The position numbers and the translations under genes are program-made. From Bacteroides sp. 224 (GTDB taxonomy: Bacteria > Bacteroidota > Bacteroidia > Bacteroidales > Bacteroidaceae), in contig NZ_QVMK01000019.1 in assembly GCF_010500995.1 (NCBI RefSeq), positions 76,993 through 140,992 on the forward strand: 64,000 nucleotides of DNA, given 5' to 3'. This document shows, in pieces, positions 43,677 through 52,716 of this stretch. How positions within the stretch are numbered: the first letter of the stretch is position 1; each line of letters begins with the position of its first letter. The notes beneath the pieces were generated by a model. The model saw only the letters and a list, made by a program, of their open reading frames with translations, searched no databases and was not told the DNA's origin.

Positions 43677-45530
43677 ATGAATGGGTTTTCAGTTATTATG
43701 CCTACATATAATCAGGCATCTTTTATAAGAAGGGCGATTTTAAGTTTACAAAATCAAACACACAAAAAATGGGAACTTATCATTATAAATGATGGTTGCA
43801 CAGATGAAACAGAGTTCTATATCTCTGATTTACTTTCCGATAAAAAGATAAAATACATTAAAAATCACTCTAACGAAGGAATGGGATACGCTCTTAATCA
43901 AGGATTAGAAATAGCTAAATATGATTATATCGCCTACCTACCCTCGGATGACTTTTACGATGAGAATCATTTAGCTTCACTTAAAGAAAAATTAGATGAA
44001 TCAGAAGAGATTGTTTTAACTTTTAGTGGAGTAAGATATGATGAATCACCGGAAAGCGGGCTCTTAGTATATAGAAAATCTTTCGGAATAAGACCCGGAT
44101 ATAATCTTTTATTAGTACAAACTGCCCATAGAAAAACTCAGGACAGATGGATAGAACGCGAGGAATATGTCTCAGATGATTTATTTTTCACCTTTTGGAG
44201 AAAACTGACAGATAAAGGTGCATTTGTTCCCACAAAGAAAATCACTTGTGAGTGGAATAATCACCCTCATCAAAGGCATAAAATTGCCAGCGAGAAATTA
44301 GGAGGTGGCTTAAACAAATACAGGCACTACTATCAGGTTCAGAAGCCAATAAGAATGCGAGCCACAAACTATAAAACGATTGATGAAAATAAAATGTACG
44401 CCCCTTATCGGGATAAAAAAGCCCATTCGAAAGAATCACTGAAAATTCTTATTGTAGGAGAATTGGCTTATAATTCTGAGCGGATATACGCTTTTGAAGA
44501 ACATGGCCATCAACTTTACGGACTTTGGGCTCAACCTTCTTTTTGTTTTTCTACAGTGGGACCTCTTCCTTTTGGAAATGTAGAATACATTCCTTATGAG
44601 AACTGGCAGGAACGTGTAAAAGAGATAACACCGGATATTATTTATGCCCAATTAAGTACTGGCGCTATTAATATTGCTTATGAAGTCTTAAAGGCAAATG
44701 CCGGTATTCCTTTCGTGTGGCATTTTAAAGAAGGACCTCATGAGGCTATGAAATCCGGATTGTGGCATAAACTAATAGATCTTTATACCTATGCAGATGG
44801 AAGAATGTATTTGAATGAAGAGATTAAAGATTGGTTTGAGTTGTTTGTTCCCGCTAAAATAAAGCCTCGTCCTTCTTATATATTAGATGGAGACTTGCCT
44901 AAAGGAGATTGCTTCCAAGGAGAGTTTTCGGATAAACTATCTGCTATAGATGGACAAATACACACAGTCGTAATTGGAAGAATTATTGGAATTAGTCCGT
45001 TTGACATGAAAATATTAGCCGAGAATAACATTCATCTTCACGTTTATAATGAAAATCATGTTTCAGATGAGTTGGTTACTTCCCGGTTCCGGAAAGTCGC
45101 ACCTGACCATTTTCATCTGCATTCTCATTGCTCCCAATTCGGATGGGTGAAAGAGTTTTCAAAATATGATGCGGGATGGCTCCATTCTTTTATTGCCTTT
45201 AATGAAAATTCTTTGCCGAGGGCCGGATGGTCTGACTTAAATATACCAGCCCGTATAAATACATTGGCTGCTGCGGGGATACCTATGATTCAAAGAGATA
45301 ATTCACAACACATAGTAGCTATGCAAAATCATGTCAAAAAGCATGGAATGGGGATTTTTTATAAAAGCTATAAAGATTTGGCTAATCAATTAAACGACAA
45401 AGAATCTTTAAAGAAAATAGAAGCCAATGTACGAAAACACAGACTGGAATTTACTTTTGATTATCATGTGCCTGATATCATTCGTTTCTTCCGAGAAATT
45501 ATTAAGGAATCAAAACAATATAAATCATGA
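43677..45530 (+). CDS. Two-domain glycosyltransferase (GT2 N-terminus, GT-B-like C-terminus)
   Basis: 617 residues, no signal peptide, cytoplasmic. Residues 1-220 are a GT2 (GT-A fold) domain: SVIMPTYNQASFIRRAILSLQNQ, LIIINDGCTDET, and the metal-binding acidic motif LPSDDFYDENH. Residues about 255-617 look like a GT4-like GT-B domain: LKILIVGELAYN opening, IPFVWHFKEGP, VVIGRIIGISPFDMK, and HSFIAFNENSLPRAGWSDLNIPARINTLAAAGIPMIQ. It is the first gene of the cluster and overlaps the LanC-like gene by 4 nt. The Ser-rich precursor two genes on is the obvious candidate acceptor; that is inference. Confidence 0.85.
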   Translation: MNGFSVIMPTYNQASFIRRAILSLQNQTHKKWELIIINDGCTDETEFYISDLLSDKKIKYIKNHSNEGMGYALNQGLEIAKYDYIAYLPSDDFYDENHLASLKEKLDESEEIVLTFSGVRYDESPESGLLVYRKSFGIRPGYNLLLVQTAHRKTQDRWIEREEYVSDDLFFTFWRKLTDKGAFVPTKKITCEWNNHPHQRHKIASEKLGGGLNKYRHYYQVQKPIRMRATNYKTIDENKMYAPYRDKKAHSKESLKILIVGELAYNSERIYAFEEHGHQLYGLWAQPSFCFSTVGPLPFGNVEYIPYENWQERVKEITPDIIYAQLSTGAINIAYEVLKANAGIPFVWHFKEGPHEAMKSGLWHKLIDLYTYADGRMYLNEEIKDWFELFVPAKIKPRPSYILDGDLPKGDCFQGEFSDKLSAIDGQIHTVVIGRIIGISPFDMKILAENNIHLHVYNENHVSDELVTSRFRKVAPDHFHLHSHCSQFGWVKEFSKYDAGWLHSFIAFNENSLPRAGWSDLNIPARINTLAAAGIPMIQRDNSQHIVAMQNHVKKHGMGIFYKSYKDLANQLNDKESLKKIEANVRKHRLEFTFDYHVPDIIRFFREIIKESKQYKS

Positions 45531-46441
45531 AAAGAGATTTACAACGAATTGCTAACACTGTTCTATTATATAGTTATCATACAGATAATAAAGGGCTGTT
45601 GGACGGAAAAATGGGGATTGCTTTGTTTTTATATTCTTATGCTCGCTATTCCAATGGCAAATACTATAGTGATTTTGCAGATGATTTATTAGATGAAATA
45701 CTGGCTTCAGCTGCAAGGATTCCTACCACTTTTGAAGATGGGTTAACAGGCATCGGATGGGCAGTAAACTATCTGATAAAGAATAAACTGGTAGAGGGCG
45801 ACCCCAATGAAGTATTAAATGATGTTGATAAACGTGTTTTTTCCCATTTGAGATGTGACCCATCTATCTCTATTTTTGGGCATGCCATCTATCTGACAGA
45901 AAGAATAAGAGACAATGCAAATAATCCTGTATTTGAACAATATATTACTCAATGTCTGGACTTTTGTCACAAAGGTTTAAATGGATACAAGGGCACGATC
46001 TCTCTAAATAACATCAATTCTATTCTGTTTTTTCTTATTGAAACAGATAAAATGAAACAATTCAATCATTTAATAAAATCTATAAGAGTTATAATCCCGG
46101 ATGTATTAAAAAGAATCTCTGAACAAAAATGGTATGATTCTGCCGATGTATTCATTTTCAATCGAATCGTAAATTCTATTCCACTCAAACAAAGGAATAA
46201 ATGGAAAAGCATTTCACAATTTACATTTGCGGAAGTGAGCCGGACAGATGATATGGAATATTTTATAAGAACTTCATGGTTAGAGGAGTTATACTTTGGA
46301 GAAAATAGTTTCAAAAAACAATTAACAGAAAACACAGGTACTTTTGTAAACGATAAGCAAATTAATTTATGTCACAATGATTTCTTTTTCTCAAAAGGAT
46401 TAGCAGGACTGGGGTTTGCTCTATTATCAAACAATCAATAA
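45527..46441 (+). CDS. LanC-like cyclase-fold protein
   Basis: 304 residues, shorter than classical LanC (about 400). It carries repeated inner-helix motifs of the alpha/alpha barrel: NKGLLDGKMGIALFLYSYAR, FEDGLTGIGWAVNYLI, and near the end FFFSKGLAGLGFALL. A Cys-His pair (INLCHNDFF) sits where LanC enzymes have zinc ligands; a clear partner cysteine upstream is not obvious. No LanB or LanM dehydratase is in the cluster, so ordinary lanthionine formation is unlikely unless dehydration is supplied elsewhere. It is coupled to the glycosyltransferase (4-nt overlap), suggesting the two act together on the precursor. Confidence 0.8.
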   Translation: MKRDLQRIANTVLLYSYHTDNKGLLDGKMGIALFLYSYARYSNGKYYSDFADDLLDEILASAARIPTTFEDGLTGIGWAVNYLIKNKLVEGDPNEVLNDVDKRVFSHLRCDPSISIFGHAIYLTERIRDNANNPVFEQYITQCLDFCHKGLNGYKGTISLNNINSILFFLIETDKMKQFNHLIKSIRVIIPDVLKRISEQKWYDSADVFIFNRIVNSIPLKQRNKWKSISQFTFAEVSRTDDMEYFIRTSWLEELYFGENSFKKQLTENTGTFVNDKQINLCHNDFFFSKGLAGLGFALLSNNQ

Positions 46442-46471
46442 TTATTTATTCACTCTTAATTAATTTAATTT

Positions 46472-47263
46472 ATGAGAAGACTAACAAAAGACAGTTTTAA
46501 AGTTCTGAGAGAAACTGCAATGGTTCTTAATGAGCAACAACAAAGAGCTACTAAAGGCGGCGACTATTGGGACGATCATGGTACTTGGGATACTGATGAG
46601 GCTGGAAATTCCTATTGGACAAGAACTTCAGATGGTTCGTCCAGTTCAAGCAGCTCCGGAGGGCATGGCTATGGATATAGTTCCAGTTCTTATTCTGGCT
46701 CCAGTGATTCTAATTCCGGATCATCATCAAGCAGTTATAGTTGCAGTAGTATGAGTGATTTGGGTGCTTCTGTATTCTTTGGAGGGTCATGGTATGCATA
46801 TGGAGCGTGCACAGTTAACCCAGTAAGTCAAGCACATTTTGAAATGTTGGCTGATAATGGGCAATGGTCAGGAGGATATGTTGAAGGATGGGGATATGTA
46901 GAAGCTGAAACAACAATTTATGGAGTAAGTGGAACAAGAACTACAACTCATTCTGGAGGTACTCAGACAATTACAACCTATTATCCTTCATCAAGCGAAT
47001 TCATTGGCGAAAGAGGTGAACAAGAGTGGTATAATAAGGTAGCTGGGATATTGATTAATTTGATTCCTGGTCTTAATATTGTTTCTAAAAGTGTCACAAA
47101 TAGAATTGAGGAGGAAACAAAAAATATAGCCGCTGAACTAATAGAAAGAAGTCATTCAGGAGCAATTACTGTAGAAATGTATAACGGAAATTCGGCTAGC
47201 GACCTATTACCTACTTACAAGGTATATGATAATAGTAGAAATTTGCTGTATGAAAGTAAATAA
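46472..47263 (+). CDS. Gly-Gly-leader secreted peptide/protein precursor, Ser-rich
   Basis: 263 residues. Residues 1-30 form a double-glycine leader ending VLNEQQQRATKGG, resembling the Bacteroidetes leader pattern (LNE..., then GG) that C39 peptidases cut. The predicted mature part is 233 residues: an acidic aromatic start (DYWDDHGTWD), a tract 56-95 in which 25 of 40 residues are Ser, two cysteines (91 and 113), a Gly/Trp/Tyr/Thr-rich middle, and a hydrophobic helix VAGILINLIPGLNIVSKSV at 190-208. It is very large for a peptide precursor. A terminator follows the gene, typical for highly expressed precursors. A bacteriocin or an adhesive glycoprotein are both possible. Confidence 0.85.
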   Translation: MRRLTKDSFKVLRETAMVLNEQQQRATKGGDYWDDHGTWDTDEAGNSYWTRTSDGSSSSSSSGGHGYGYSSSSYSGSSDSNSGSSSSSYSCSSMSDLGASVFFGGSWYAYGACTVNPVSQAHFEMLADNGQWSGGYVEGWGYVEAETTIYGVSGTRTTTHSGGTQTITTYYPSSSEFIGERGEQEWYNKVAGILINLIPGLNIVSKSVTNRIEEETKNIAAELIERSHSGAITVEMYNGNSASDLLPTYKVYDNSRNLLYESK

Positions 47264-47279
47264 GCATTACACACTCTTA

Positions 47280-47315
47280 TTAATAGCATTCCTTTTAAGG
47301 AACGCTATTAATTTT
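47280..47315 (+). terminator. Hairpin terminator/attenuator after the precursor gene
   Basis: Stem TTAATAGCxTTCC paired with GGAAxGCTATTAA, six-nt loop, followed by TTTTACC. It lies between the precursor and the esterase-like gene. It would give more precursor mRNA than downstream export-gene mRNA. Confidence 0.75.
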
Positions 47316-47334
47316 ACCAAATAGAAAAAATAAT

Positions 47335-49152
47335 ATGCATAAAACATCACATTTACATTTACTTCTTTTATACACATTCTTTTTATCATCTTGTACTACC
47401 ACAGCAAAAGATCGTTTCAACCTGAATTTTAATTATTCAGATTCAATTGATTTTGTCTGGAAATTAAATATATCCACTCCACCTAAAATAGATAGTACAG
47501 AACTCATTAATTCAAAATATCCTATAACTATTGGAGCTATAGAAGTGGATTATTATGGGTATCGTTTTCATCAATTAGATTTTTCATTATATCAACAATT
47601 TATAGTCCCCTCTTTATTTACAAAAGGAAATGACATCAAGATTTCCATTTATAATAAATGTATTGGAATGGATAAATGTCAATTAATGATAGTTGGTATT
47701 GACAATAACGAAAATACTATATATAAAGATTCGTTGAATATAAATAATCAGGGGGAATGGAAATATAATTCTTTTGAAGCACATTTGGAAGGTATAGAAT
47801 ACTTTGTTGTTTCTCTATCAGGTGAAGGCACCCGAACACCCGAAACTGAAAATAAAGAAATTCCAACAATATATTTAGATAGAATATCTATTGAAGTAGC
47901 GAATAAAGACATTAATAAAATAGCATCTATAAACAACTTTAATAAAGTAAAAAAAGAAAAGCTGGATGTAAAATATATCTACCCCCTTTCTCCTACAGAT
48001 GCAAATGTCTTAAATAACTTTCAAATGGATAGAAAATCTATCATAGGTTTAGGGGAAACGATCCACGGAAGCAAAGAAATCAACGAAACAGTGTTTGAAA
48101 TCGCAAAAAAGGCCATATTATACAATAACTGCAAATTAATTCTTTACGAAGGAGAAGCAGCTTCTTCTTTAAAACTAAATCTCTTTATACAAGGTAAAAT
48201 TCCAGAATCCGAAATATCAAATATCAGGGAAGAGATGCGATCAATGCATCTTTCAATGCCTGTATTCGTTGATTTCTTAGAGTGGTTGAGAGAATATAAT
48301 AAAACGAGTGAAAGAAAAGTGTATTTTTTAGGACTTGTTGATGTACATATATTTATAGAATCTCCTTTATTCGATTTTATTTATGCATTTTATGATGAAG
48401 CGCACAAAGACCTTTTACTTCCTTTATTAGATAATCTACATAGGCAGCAATTAACAAAAGCGATGGAATGGGTAACCCAAAATGCCGCCCAATTGGAGCA
48501 ATTGACAGGCAAAAATAATTTTGCATTTTTCTGCCGTATACTTAAAAACGTAGCCCAGATAGATAAAGGGAAAAAAGACTTAAATATGGAAACATATGAC
48601 TATTATATGTGGGAAAACGCTGATTCTTTTATATCTACATATCTTCAAGAAAAAGAAACGGCAATAATCTATGCTCATTTGGGTCATTTAAGAAAGAGAG
48701 GAAGAAAAATCACAAATCATGAATCTCTTACTATGGGTAACTATTTGTTTAATAAATATAAAGATAATTATTCGGTCATAGGGCTTACTGTTGGAGCAGG
48801 AGAGATTACCACAAGGGGACAAAGTACACGCAAATTTACAAAAACACAATTAGATGATGTAATTGAAAACAGTATAGAAGCTATATGTATGAAAACAAAA
48901 AACACCTACTTCTATTACCCTACCGCCAAATTGAAACACACTATTTACTCTCTTCGAAGTATTGGAGATAAAGGACTGATTTATAGTAAGAATTTTATGT
49001 ACAATAATCTAACAGCGAATATTGATGGTCTTATTTTTATAAAAAATAGCAATAGCTTTGAAGATGATTATCCGTATACGAAGGAAAACTATTTTTGGAA
49101 AAAAACACTAAAGCGAGCAGCATTTCTTAAAGAAACAAGAGCCAATAAATAA
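47335..49152 (+). CDS. Erythromycin-esterase-like lipoprotein
   Basis: 605 residues. The signal ends in FFLSSC (lipobox), so it is anchored in the outer or inner membrane. Residues about 25-200 form a beta-rich N-terminal domain. The Ere-like domain follows from about 235: IIGLGETIHGSKEINE (catalytic Glu and His region), LILYEGEAASSLKL and IIYAHLGHLRK, the three motifs holding the active-site residues of Ere esterases, all intact. In this setting it is more likely to act on the exported product, for example hydrolysing or forming an ester, than on macrolides. Unusual neighbour for a peptide exporter. Confidence 0.8.
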   Translation: MHKTSHLHLLLLYTFFLSSCTTTAKDRFNLNFNYSDSIDFVWKLNISTPPKIDSTELINSKYPITIGAIEVDYYGYRFHQLDFSLYQQFIVPSLFTKGNDIKISIYNKCIGMDKCQLMIVGIDNNENTIYKDSLNINNQGEWKYNSFEAHLEGIEYFVVSLSGEGTRTPETENKEIPTIYLDRISIEVANKDINKIASINNFNKVKKEKLDVKYIYPLSPTDANVLNNFQMDRKSIIGLGETIHGSKEINETVFEIAKKAILYNNCKLILYEGEAASSLKLNLFIQGKIPESEISNIREEMRSMHLSMPVFVDFLEWLREYNKTSERKVYFLGLVDVHIFIESPLFDFIYAFYDEAHKDLLLPLLDNLHRQQLTKAMEWVTQNAAQLEQLTGKNNFAFFCRILKNVAQIDKGKKDLNMETYDYYMWENADSFISTYLQEKETAIIYAHLGHLRKRGRKITNHESLTMGNYLFNKYKDNYSVIGLTVGAGEITTRGQSTRKFTKTQLDDVIENSIEAICMKTKNTYFYYPTAKLKHTIYSLRSIGDKGLIYSKNFMYNNLTANIDGLIFIKNSNSFEDDYPYTKENYFWKKTLKRAAFLKETRANK

Positions 49153-49186
49153 TAAGCTTATAATTAAAACCCTGTAAATAAAACAC

Positions 49187-51397
49187 ATGTTACTAACACC
49201 CTTCCCTAATGAGCGTCAAATGGATGTAAAAGATTGTGGTCCTACCTGCCTTAAAATCATTGCTAAATATTATGGCAAGTACTACTCTTTGCAGTATTTG
49301 CGTGATCTTTGTGGAATTACCCGCGAAGGAGTCTCTTTATTAGATATAAGCTATGCTGCGGACAAAATAGGTTTGAGGACTATTTCCGTTAATATTCCGA
49401 TGAATGATTTAATTGAAAAAGTCGTTTTACCCGCTATCGTTCATTGGGGAGGGAATCATTTTGTAGTTGTTTATAAAACCAGGAAGAATAAGATTTATGT
49501 ATCTGATCCGGCCAAAGGATTAACCTCTTACACTACAGAAGAATTTAGAAAGAAATGGTATAAAAAAGAAGCCAATTATGGCACTCTGATGGCTTTAGAA
49601 CCAACAGCTTCTTTTCAACAAATTGAAGCCCATGAAAAGATAGAGCGTCTGAAAAGCTTCGAGAATCTACTCGGCTATTTCACTCCTTACAAGAAATCAT
49701 TTGGTGTTTTGTTCTTCATCATGCTGATTGCTACCATATTGCAGGCCTTTCTCCCTTTCATATCCAAAGCAGTAATAGATACCGGCATCCATACCCGTGA
49801 TACTACTTTTATATATATGGTATTAAGTGCTAATATTGTATTATTATTAAGCATCACCTTATCCAATGTATTGCGAGATTGGGTATTACTCCACATCACT
49901 ACTCGGGTAAATATCTCCTTAATTTCCGATTACCTGATAAAACTGATGAAGTTACCTGTTTCATTCTTTGAGAATAAACTGGTAGGAGACATTTTGCAAC
50001 GGGCGTATGACCATGAACGCATCCGAAGTTTTATTATGAACAACTCACTGGGAATGCTTTTCTCAACAATTACATTTTTTATTTTCAGTGTCATTCTGCT
50101 TATCTTTAACAAAATCATTTTTTTCATATTTATAGCCGGAAGTATTATATATGTATCCTGGATATTAGTATTTCTGAAAGTTAGAAAAAAGTTAGATTGG
50201 GAATATTTCGAACTTATATCTAAAGACCGGAGCTACTGGGTAGAAACTATTGAAAACATTCAGGAGATAAAAATAAATAATTACGAAGATACCAAACGAT
50301 GGAAATGGGAAGGGATTCAGGCTCGGCTTTATAAGTTGAATGTCAAAATACTGAATATCAACAATGCACAAACATTAGGTTCTCAGTTTATTAACGGAAT
50401 GCAGAATATGGCTGTTACTTTCTTTTGTGCCATAGCAGTAATTAACGGAGATATAACTTTTGGGATAATGATTTCTACTCAATTTATCATCGGAATGTTA
50501 AATGGACCAGTGGCTCAGTTTGTAGGATTTATCCAGTCGGCGCAATATGCTAAAATTAGCTTTATGAGGATTAATGAAATTCATCAACTTACTGATGAAG
50601 ACGAATTAACTCCTGTGGCTAATAATAATCTGGAATTACCAAGTCAAAAAGATTTAATTGTCAAAAATCTGTCATTTCAATATTCGCGCCACTCCCCATT
50701 AGTTTTGAAAAGCATTTACCTCAAAATTCCAGAAGGAAAAGTTACTGCCATTGTTGGCGATAGTGGTTGCGGTAAATCAACACTTTTGAAGTTGCTTTTA
50801 CGTTTATATCTTCCTTCTTACGGAGAAATCTGTATTGGAGACATGAATATAAACAGCGTAAGCTTGCGTCAATGGCGAGCGAAATGCGGGAGTGTCATGC
50901 AGGAAGGAAAAATATTTAATGATACGATTCAGAATAATATCGTATTAAATGAAGAAAGAATAGATTATGAAGCACTGCAAAGAGCAACTCAAATAGCCAA
51001 CATTGCCAAAGAAATAGAGGCCATGCCGCAAGGCTATCAAACAGTAATTGGCGAAATGGGGCGTGGACTCAGTGGCGGACAAAAACAGAGACTTCTTATT
51101 GCCCGGGCTTTATATAAAGATCCGGATTATCTGTTTTTAGATGAAGCAACTAATGCATTAGATACCATTAATGAACAAAAGATTGTATCTTCTTTACATA
51201 ATGTATTTAAAAACCGTACGGTAGTGGTTATAGCCCATCGCCTGAGTACCATTAAAAAAGCAGACCAAATTATAGTAATGAAAGATGGTATGATTACAGA
51301 AATGGGTAGCCACGAAAAACTGATGAGCAATCAGCGATACTATTACGAACTAATACAAAGCCAATATGAACTGGAAACTGCTGAAATTGAAGCCTGA
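49187..51397 (+). CDS. C39-peptidase-containing ABC exporter (PCAT)
   Basis: 736 residues. Residues 1-130 are a C39 peptidase with Gln11, Cys17 (KDCGPTC), His91 (GGNHFVVV) and Asp107 (SDPAK), so catalytically complete. A transmembrane domain of about six helices spans residues 165-440. The nucleotide-binding domain has VGDSGCGKSTLL (Walker A), GLSGGQKQR (signature), YLFLDEATNALD (Walker B) and IAHRLSTI (H-loop). Such transporters cut off double-glycine leaders while exporting the cargo. The 32-nt overlap with the HlyD-type gene makes them one unit. The precursor three genes upstream has the matching leader. Confidence 0.95.
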   Translation: MLLTPFPNERQMDVKDCGPTCLKIIAKYYGKYYSLQYLRDLCGITREGVSLLDISYAADKIGLRTISVNIPMNDLIEKVVLPAIVHWGGNHFVVVYKTRKNKIYVSDPAKGLTSYTTEEFRKKWYKKEANYGTLMALEPTASFQQIEAHEKIERLKSFENLLGYFTPYKKSFGVLFFIMLIATILQAFLPFISKAVIDTGIHTRDTTFIYMVLSANIVLLLSITLSNVLRDWVLLHITTRVNISLISDYLIKLMKLPVSFFENKLVGDILQRAYDHERIRSFIMNNSLGMLFSTITFFIFSVILLIFNKIIFFIFIAGSIIYVSWILVFLKVRKKLDWEYFELISKDRSYWVETIENIQEIKINNYEDTKRWKWEGIQARLYKLNVKILNINNAQTLGSQFINGMQNMAVTFFCAIAVINGDITFGIMISTQFIIGMLNGPVAQFVGFIQSAQYAKISFMRINEIHQLTDEDELTPVANNNLELPSQKDLIVKNLSFQYSRHSPLVLKSIYLKIPEGKVTAIVGDSGCGKSTLLKLLLRLYLPSYGEICIGDMNINSVSLRQWRAKCGSVMQEGKIFNDTIQNNIVLNEERIDYEALQRATQIANIAKEIEAMPQGYQTVIGEMGRGLSGGQKQRLLIARALYKDPDYLFLDEATNALDTINEQKIVSSLHNVFKNRTVVVIAHRLSTIKKADQIIVMKDGMITEMGSHEKLMSNQRYYYELIQSQYELETAEIEA

Positions 51398-52703
51398 GGA
51401 AAAAGAAAATCTGAATCGTAGCGAAGAAGTGAGCGATATTATAGATCGCATGCCCACTTCGTTCGGGAAATGGGTAGCCCGGGCGGTAATTATTTTTACG
51501 ATTCTTCTGTTTACATTCGGATGGTTGATAAAATATCCGGATGTTGTTTCGGGTCAGATTACAATCAATTCTAATACAGCTCCGATTAAACTTCCGGCTC
51601 ATACTTCCGGAAAAATAGAACTTTTGAATGTAACCTCTCAGGATACTGTTAAAGAAGGCGATTATATTGCCATCATTCAAAACTCGGCAAAAACAGAAGA
51701 TATTCGCAAAGTGGCAACCCTGATCAATGAATTTGACCCAAATGAGTACAAGACATTTAAACGAGCATGCACCTTATTCCCCGAGAAAGTGTCACTTGGA
51801 GAATTAAATATGAAATATTATTCGTTCTTGTCTTCTTTAAAAAGTATTACCGACTATGCTGATGATAACCAATACGAACAGCAACAGATTAGCTTACTGG
51901 AAGGAATCAAGTGGCGGGAGAAAATCCTGGATGAAACAAAAAATGCTTTGAATATATCCACAGAGAATCTGGAAATATCCAGAAAGTGGCTCGACAAATA
52001 TTCATCGCTCAACAAAGAGTTAATTACCACCTATGAACTTGAAATAGACAAAAGCAAAGCAGATTATTTATCTGCTAAACAGAACAATCAGAATTTGATA
52101 AAGGAAATGGCATCTATCGAAATGCAAATCGCAGAGAGTCGGAATAGACTGTCTCAGCTTTCGGTAGAGCGCCGGGAGCAAGAAAGAAAACTTCATCTGG
52201 ATTTGTTTGCATCCTATCATGACCTAAGCGATCAACTGAAACAGTGGGAACAAACCTATGTTTTAAAAGCCCCATTTGATGGACAGGTTGAATTCCTTAA
52301 GTTCTGGGCGAATGGGCAATTTGTACAAGCCGGAACTGATGTGTTTTGTATCGTCCCCAAAGAGAATGTAATTCTGGGGCAGGTATTACTTCCTGCCGTA
52401 GGCGCTGGTAAAGTAAAAACAGGCAGTAATGTGTCAATTAAATTAGATGATTATCCTTACTCCGAATTTGGTGCTATTAAAGGAATTGTTAAATCTATAT
52501 CACTGATAACGAATGAGTACGAAGTGGCACAAGGGAAGATAAATACCTACCTTGTACTGGTGGATATGCCGGACGGCTTGGTTACGAACTATGGCGACGA
52601 ACTCGATTTTAAATATGAAATTGGAGGACAGGCCGATATTATTGTAAAAGACCGAAGGCTGATTGAAAGGTTGTTTGATAATCTAAAATTCAATACTAAA
52701 TAA
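51366..52703 (+). CDS. HlyD-type periplasmic adaptor
   Basis: 445 residues. A cytoplasmic N-terminus and one membrane helix (WVARAVIIFTILLFTFGWLI, residues about 35-55) are followed by a split biotinyl-lipoyl-like domain (ITINSNTAPIKLPAHTSGKIELL ... VLKAPFDGQVEFLKFWANGQFVQ), with a coiled coil between (residues about 160-275). The end is beta-rich. It bridges the ABC exporter in the inner membrane and the TolC-type channel. Start chosen at ATG 51366, which overlaps the exporter gene by 32 nt. Confidence 0.93.
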   Translation: MNWKLLKLKPEEKENLNRSEEVSDIIDRMPTSFGKWVARAVIIFTILLFTFGWLIKYPDVVSGQITINSNTAPIKLPAHTSGKIELLNVTSQDTVKEGDYIAIIQNSAKTEDIRKVATLINEFDPNEYKTFKRACTLFPEKVSLGELNMKYYSFLSSLKSITDYADDNQYEQQQISLLEGIKWREKILDETKNALNISTENLEISRKWLDKYSSLNKELITTYELEIDKSKADYLSAKQNNQNLIKEMASIEMQIAESRNRLSQLSVERREQERKLHLDLFASYHDLSDQLKQWEQTYVLKAPFDGQVEFLKFWANGQFVQAGTDVFCIVPKENVILGQVLLPAVGAGKVKTGSNVSIKLDDYPYSEFGAIKGIVKSISLITNEYEVAQGKINTYLVLVDMPDGLVTNYGDELDFKYEIGGQADIIVKDRRLIERLFDNLKFNTK

Positions 52704-52716
52704 GGAGTATAAGCAG

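Noticed and set aside
43677..49152. Classical lanthipeptide biosynthesis cluster
   Set aside because: No LanB, LanM or LanKC dehydratase, and the precursor is too long with only two cysteines.
47335..49152. Macrolide-resistance gene
   Set aside because: The motifs match Ere, but lipidation, the extra N-terminal domain and the operon position make a resistance role unlikely.
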